From Aotearoamyces nothofagi (lineage: Eukaryota > Ascomycota > Leotiomycetes > Leotiales > Tympanidaceae), in contig JADDTR010000014.1 in the NCBI GenBank assembly GCA_015345905.1, positions 744,001-808,000 on the forward strand: a stretch of 64,000 bases of DNA, read 5' to 3'. The translations under genes were made by a program, and so were the position numbers. This document shows positions 58,790 through 64,000 of the stretch, in pieces. Each line of letters opens with the position of its first letter. Positions within the stretch are counted from its first letter, which is position 1. Below the pieces are notes generated by a model. That model had not been told where the DNA came from. It did not search any database and worked only from the letters and a program-made list of their open reading frames with translations.

Positions 58790-59308
58790 TGGATTTGATT
58801 AGAAGGAGAGGCAAAGAGCAAGTAGCTAAAAGGATTTAAAATATGACAGATGTATGTTAAAGGGTGCCTTGGCCCTTCTGCCCTCCCATCCCTCCTCCCT
58901 CCTCTTCTTCTCTCCCTGCCAGAGTCGACGCTTTCGTGCCAGCCACGATCATGGCGCCGCAACTAGATGCTGCAAAGAACATTCCGATCAAAACTTACAG
59001 AAGCGCTTGAGGCCAGGCTAATAGCCTCAGAAGCCTCGTGCACCATGCGCGCCGTCCAGAGAATCCCTCTGAGAAACAGCGGTCCCAGCTGATCTCCCAC
59101 CTGCGAGACGTGGCACATGCATCACGTGATTGGAACGACACAAGGGCCACCGAATTTCGCGACGGGTTCCTCGATCAAATGCAAAAACACCTCACATATA
59201 CGACGAACCAGCAACTACGTCTTGATTGCAAAGCCTTGCATGGGCGCAGCTATGCTGACCGCACAGACAAGACGATCGCAGTAGTATCTGCCCCCCCGAG
59301 CTGAAGCT
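58790..59308. promoter_or_regulatory. Intergenic between divergent genes
   Basis: 519 bp separates the pseudogene start and the APH-like start, which face away from each other. A pyrimidine-rich tract (CCCTCCCATCCCTCCTCCCT) is at 58880. No TATA box seen. Confidence 0.45.
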
Positions 59309-60948
59309 ATGGAGCCCACGCTTGAGCTGTTGAACCGTCCCCCCATCACGTACCAATCGGCTCTTAATACGGACAAGAACATCATCCACGAGACGCAACA
59401 CGTCGCAGCGACAAAGGCGTTATACCGGGCGCTCTGGAAGGAGAGAAACACTATTGAGGCTCTCGCGAAACACCACCTCGGTCTTGGTGACCGAGATACC
59501 TGTATTGTCGCCAACTCACGTCAATGGATGCGAGGTAGCTTCAACGTGTGTATACCTGTTGAGGTTCAGTCGCCTAGCTCGTACCGGAAACTTGTCCTGC
59601 GTTGCGCCATGCCTTTTAAGCTCGCGGAAACCGAAAACCCTGGTAGCGTCGATGAGAAGATGGGTTGTGAGGTTGGAGCATACGCGTGGATGGAGGAGAA
59701 ATGCCCCGACATTCGTATCCCACATCTATACGGCTTTGGATTCTCTGATCACCGTCACGTACAGCTCACATTCTCCCCCCCCTGGTTCCTCGGTACTGAC
59801 AAACAGTTCGGCAGTTCACACACGAGGCGCACCATCCACTATATGTGCGCATTACACATTATCTATGGCGCCTACTCCGCGGCCTCATTAGACACCCAAC
59901 CCTCCTCTCACGCTATACCAGCCATCCAACCACCCACCGCCTATGTACAGCATATATGTTGCTTGAACACATCGGTTCCGATACAAGCCAGATGCTCTCG
60001 AATACATGGGGAGAGCGGCGAGAGGATCCTGCCCGGAGGCAGAATCTGTTTCGAGGCGTAGCTCGACTAATGCTCTCTCTTGCCCGCATTCCCCAGTCAC
60101 GGATTGGTTCGTTTCGGTTCCACGACAACGGTACAATCACGCTCACGAACCGCCCCCTCACCTGCTCGATCATGGTATTGGAAAACGACGGTACACCGAG
60201 GACCATACCGAGGAACAACACATATCCGTACACCGAGTCTTTTATAGCAGACTTATTTACCTTCCACGATAGGCGCTTCCTTAGTCATCCAAATGCAATT
60301 TTCGACGAAAAAGACTGCCATAGTGAGATGGCTGCCAAGGTCATGCTCCGTGCTCTGGCGCACCGTTACGTCCGGCAGGATCAACGGAACGGACCTTTCT
60401 TCCTCCAGCTTGACGATCTTCATGCCAGCAATATCTTTGTTGATGACGACTGGAACGTGACCTGCTTTATAGACCTAGAGTGGGTGTGTGCTCTACCTGT
60501 GGAAAACTTGTCCGTGCCGTACTGGGTAGCGGGATGTGCTATCAACGAGATACGAAAAGAGCGCTTTATCGAGTTCGACAAGATCCGGGAAGAGTTTATG
60601 GACATATTTGAGGAAGAAGAGCGCAAAGTCATAGCCGAGCATGGTTTCTCGCTGACGCAGATCATGCGCGAGACTTGGAAGTCGGGAGGCATGTGGTTCT
60701 GGCATAGCATCATGGCCACTAATGCAATGTATTCTCTTTTTACTTATCATATTTGTCCTAGATTTTCGCGTCCGGTGTTTAAGGAGGAAGAGTTCTTGTC
60801 CAAATTTTGGTCCGAAGATGCTGCCAAGGTCGTTAAGACTAAAGTAGAAGAATACCATGTGTACGAGACGGAGCTGAAGCAGATATTTAGTATAGAGCGC
60901 AGCTCCGATAATTGGAATACACCGACAATAGAGTTGTTTGTTGCATGA
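59309..60948 (+). CDS. Fungal aminoglycoside-phosphotransferase-fold kinase
   Basis: Kinase-like protein of the APH (PF01636-like) superfamily, expanded in filamentous fungi; substrate unknown. Exons 59309-59758 and 59815-60948 (56-nt intron GTACAG...GGCAG) join to 527 residues. An N-lobe segment reads CIVANSRQWMRGSFNVCIPV and SYRKLVLRCAMPFKLAE. The C-lobe carries the Brenner-like motif LDDLHASN with Asp351 and Asn356, and the metal-binding DLEW in CFIDLEWVC. In bacterial APH the catalytic loop begins with His; here that position is Leu, which fungal members commonly show. The long C-terminal helix (EEERKVIAEHGFSLTQIMRE) is typical of the group. It diverges from the pseudogene at 57.6-58.8 kb. 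The fold is fairly sure; the role is unknown. Confidence 0.85.
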
Positions 60949-61046
60949 ACCAAAAGATGCTTAAGACCAAGCTATAGATGACGATAGCAAGTATGATTAT
61001 ATGCACCCTGACATAACTGTAATGCCCTTTGCGATCCTTGCCACTT

Positions 61047-61418
61047 TCAGGTAAGCCCTTTCTTCTGCTGCTTCTCCCGCTCTTCCTCCCGCCGCCTCTC
61101 TTCCTCCCGCTGCCTCTCTTCCTCCCGCTGCCTCTCCTCCTCCCGCTGCCTCTCCTCCTCCCGCTGCCTCTCCTGCTCTCGCTGCCACTCCGCCTCCCAC
61201 TCCGCCTCTTCCCTCTTCCTTCTCTCCTTATCTCTATTTTTCTTAGCGGCTTCGCTAGATGATATTATAATCGCCAAATCCGTTGCGTTGGCCGTTACGC
61301 CGACTGCCGCATCTTCCTCAACACCGCTATAGTCGGAGGAGCGATTAGCTGCGTGTCGGTCTCGGAATTCTCGCGACTCCCCGGTCGAGTGGCTCCATCG
61401 AGTCGGATCATCAGCCAT
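61047..61418 (-). CDS. Small Glu/Arg/Gln-repeat coiled-coil protein (doubtful)
   Basis: 123 codons. Residues 1-60 (MADDPTRWSHSTGESREFRD...) look like normal coding sequence; the rest is a run of (RQREEE) units, an 18-nt tandem repeat, that would make a highly charged helix. A proper start context is uncertain and I see no family. It could be a real small gene, a gene fragment, or an open frame caused by the 18-nt repeat itself. Confidence 0.4.
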   Translation of the reverse strand: MADDPTRWSHSTGESREFRDRHAANRSSDYSGVEEDAAVGVTANATDLAIIISSSEAAKKNRDKERRKREEAEWEAEWQREQERQREEERQREEERQREEERQREEERRREEEREKQQKKGLT

Positions 61419-62399
61419 AGTAGATAAAGGGTTGCCGTTGCCTTAGCAAGACGATGGACGCTTGAGAGAGCGTTGCAGATTCGCGTGAGCAATAGTTTGT
61501 CAACCTAGTTTTTAGAAGTATAGAATCCTCAATAAAAGGATCTTATAGGAAAGCAGATTGTAATCAACAGTAAAAAAACGGCGGCAGCGATGGCCGGGCT
61601 TTGCGTTGCTTCGACTTCTAGAGGTCAGGCTTCTAGACTCAAGGGCGGTAATTGACAACAGAAATTGAGCAAGGGTTCTATGGCAAGTGTGCTAGTACTT
61701 TTGAGGCACAATCTTGCAGATGTACAAAGCTACCAAGGGTCCCAAAATGGACCTCCCTTTAAAAAATTATCTAAAAAAATCCGCGACACCCATTTCGCCT
61801 CTCACTGTAGCTATTGTATAATATTCTAAAGAAAGTTGTAGAATCCTGATTTGGATATTCTAAAATTGGCGTGGTCGCTTCCCATTTCGCTGGGAAGACA
61901 GTCAACTTCGCTAGGAGGTCCCCCGGCAAGTCTTGAACCTACCCATCCACGCATCGCATCCCATCTTCCTTTCTCTCCAACTACCTCTAGAATGCGAAAG
62001 GGCCTCTATTCCTATTGGGATCCCTCTCTTGAGTATCTAAGTTGGAAAGATCTAGCTGAGACTTCTTTAAAGAACGTTGTTAGATCTGAGCCTCAATATT
62101 ATATAGAAGTAGAATATTAGAGATAGAATAGATACAAATCTAAGATAGATTAGCTTGGCTTGTCTATTGAATCTAGAGGCTCTACCTTTCTAGTTGTTCC
62201 TTTAAGAGTAGAAAATCTGCTCTATAAACAGATTGATAAGTAGGATATTGTCTATTTTGACAGAAAGTAAATACTATATCTATACTAGGAAGTTTTCTAA
62301 GCTTATAGAATTACCTTCTTTTTCTTCCTCTTTATTATCTCATTTTGCCTTTTTTGAACTTTAGAGTACTATAACTTTAGCTAAGAAGTTGATACCCTT
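61419..62399. other. Intergenic, grading into AT-rich repeat
   Basis: About 1 kb with no conserved coding sequence. A short frame at 61851-62120 is not convincing. AT content rises from about 62100. Confidence 0.5.
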
Positions 62400-64000
62400 T
62401 TTATATAAAAGAAGTAGAGTATCTTAAAGTAGACTAGCTAAACTAGACTGTAAATAAACAGTCTAGACTAAACCAAACTATAAAAAGCAGTCTAGACTAG
62501 TCTTTGAGTACTTTAATTTTTAAATAGTCTATATTATAGTTCTTAAGACTAGAATATAAATAAATAGTCTAGACTAGACTGAACTATTTAAAAATAGTCT
62601 AGTCTAGTCTTTGAGTACTTTGATTTTTAAATGGTCTATATTATAGTCCTTGAGACTAGACTATAAATAAATAGTCTAGACTGGACTAAACTATTTAGAA
62701 ATAGTCTAGTCTAGTTCTAGAGATCTTAGACTGTTTCTTTTCTAAATACTCTAATTACTACTTTTTTTACAATTCTAATACTAAGGGTATTACTATTGAG
62801 TATTACTATTCTATATAGACAAAGAAAGTTATAAAATCTTTTTTCTAAAAATAGTTATAAGAGTTCTAAGAACAGCTCTTTATAGTCTAGACTAGACTAT
62901 ATAGTCTAGTTCAGTCTAGACTAGACTGTTTCTAGAAATGGTCTCTATTTTCTATTTGAAACTNTTAGAAATAGTCTAGTCTAGTTCTAGAGATCTTAGA
63001 CTGTTTCTTTTCTAAATACTCTAATTACTACTTTTTTTACAATTCTAATACTAAGGGTATTACTATTGAGTATTACTATTCTATATAGACAAAGAAAGTT
63101 ATAAAATCTTTTTTCTAAAAATAGTTATAAGAGTTCTAAGAACAGCTCTTTATAGTCTAGACTAGACTATATAGTCTAGTTCAGTCTAGACTAGACTGTT
63201 TCTAGAAATGGTCTCTATTTTCTATTTGAAACTAGACTATTTATTTACAGTCTAGTCTAGTCTAGACCTAAACAGTCCAGTCTTTAAAACAGTCTATAAA
63301 TTACTTTTAAGACTAGACTAAACTAGACTATTAAATAGTCTACTCTAGACTAAACTAAACTATTTATAAATAGTTCAGTTCAGTCTAGAGATTTCTAGAC
63401 TGAACTATTTTAAAACAGTTTAGTCTAGTCTTACTATCTAAACAGTCTATAGTATTATAATATAGACTAGACTATTAATATCAATTTGGTCCTAGACTAG
63501 ATTGTTGTTTATTTATAGTCTGGTCTTATTTCAGAAGTAGACTAGCTAGACTAGACTGTAAATAAACAGTCTAGACTAGACCAGTCTATAAAAAGCAGTC
63601 TAGTCTAGTCTTTGAGTACCTCGATTTTTAAATAGTCTATATTATAGTCCTTGAGACCAGACTAGTATTTACAGTCCAGTTCAGTCTAAACCACTTTGAA
63701 AAACAGTCTATATTATAGTCCTTGAGACTAGACTAGTATTTACAGTCTAGTTTAGTCTAGACCACTTTGAAAAACAGTCTATATTATATAGCTTGAGACT
63801 GAACTGTAAATAATAGTCTAGTCCAGTTCAGTTCAGTCTAGACCATTTATTGGTTATATAGACAGTAATATTTTATAGTAATACTAGAAGCTTCAATTAT
63901 ATTGCTTGAGTTATATAGACAGTAATGCTCAATAGTAATATTGTTTGATTTCAATTATATTTAAAATTGCAATTCTATATCTTAGACTCCTAAACTATTA
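62400..64000. repeat. AT-rich array of AGTCTAGACT palindromic repeats
   Basis: Dense repetition of the perfect 10-bp palindrome AGTCTAGACT and its shorter core GTCTAGAC. Units of about 107 bp containing CTTTGAGTACTT recur (62502, 62609, 63612), and a unit of about 75 bp with GAAAAACAGTCTATATTATA recurs at 63695 and 63770. No coding sequence or terminal repeats seen, so I do not assign it to a transposon class. C:G depletion and TA enrichment fit RIP. The array reaches the window edge and includes the gap at 62964. Confidence 0.85.
62695..63233. repeat. Direct duplication across single-N gap at 62964
   Basis: 62695-62963 and 62965-63233 are both 269 bp, abut the N and appear identical. In this repetitive region a real duplication is possible, but the pattern matches the other three gaps. 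Confidence 0.85.

Noticed and set aside
1-64000. tRNA, 5S rRNA or CRISPR-like features
   Set aside because: I looked by eye for B-box (GGTTCRANNCC) and 5S-type cores and saw none; the regularly spaced arrays are microsatellites, and this is a fungus.
62400-64000. Reading the AT-rich array as an LTR or other named element
   Set aside because: No coding sequence, terminal repeats, primer site or target duplication is visible, so the class is left open.

Overview
The window is nuclear DNA from a filamentous ascomycete (Pezizomycotina). Most genes carry short introns (about 45-70 nt) with GTRNGT-type donors, CTAAC-like branch sites and YAG acceptors. The gene set is typical of these fungi: an NRPS-like A-T-R enzyme, a CYP53 P450, a secreted sedolisin, a fungal APH-fold kinase and NOC4, PRP4, ATP4, JAC1 and TFG2 orthologues. 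AT-rich repeats near the right edge differ from a relative at 56.7 kb almost only by C-to-T and G-to-A changes, the signature of repeat-induced point mutation (RIP). I infer class Leotiomycetes or Sordariomycetes only weakly and do not name a species.

Layout. 0-14.2 kb is an accessory-metabolism block: a secreted sedolisin protease running off the left edge, a complete 11-exon dihydroxyacetone kinase, a GlcG/HbpS-like (DUF336) protein diverging from a small cupin, a 1045-residue NRPS-like carboxylate reductase, and an unrecognised protein with a 51-nt in-frame intron. 16.9-20.1 kb holds a divergent pair: TFIIF beta and a five-finger CCCH protein of the ZC3H3 type. 20.1-32.5 kb is a long island of microsatellites and minisatellites with one gene in it, a bZIP regulator with a hydrophobic segment after the zipper. 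32.5-46 kb is a dense housekeeping block: a Sel1-repeat (Nif1-like) protein, NOC4 diverging from ATP4, JAC1, PRP4, a calpain and a PEBP protein. 48.7-51.3 kb encodes the MPS1 spindle-checkpoint kinase. 52.6-61.4 kb is accessory again: CYP53, a secreted protein, a gene of unknown function with one in-frame stop, an APH-like kinase and a small glutamate/arginine-repeat ORF. From 62.4 kb to the right edge lies an array of AGTCTAGACT-type palindromic repeats with no intact genes.

How the genes relate. The kinase, DUF336 and cupin genes could form a small triose or glycerol-derived catabolic module, and the NRPS-like reductase may be the core of a small metabolite locus; both are inferences from proximity. 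The housekeeping genes act separately in transcription (TFIIF), mRNA 3'-end/export biology (ZC3H3-like), ribosome assembly (NOC4), splicing (PRP4), Fe-S biogenesis (JAC1), respiration (ATP4) and mitosis (MPS1).

Assembly caution. Four single-N gaps (30335, 31835, 47251, 62964) are each flanked by near-identical direct copies of 187-278 bp that abut the N. They look like unmerged contig overlaps rather than real tandem duplications.
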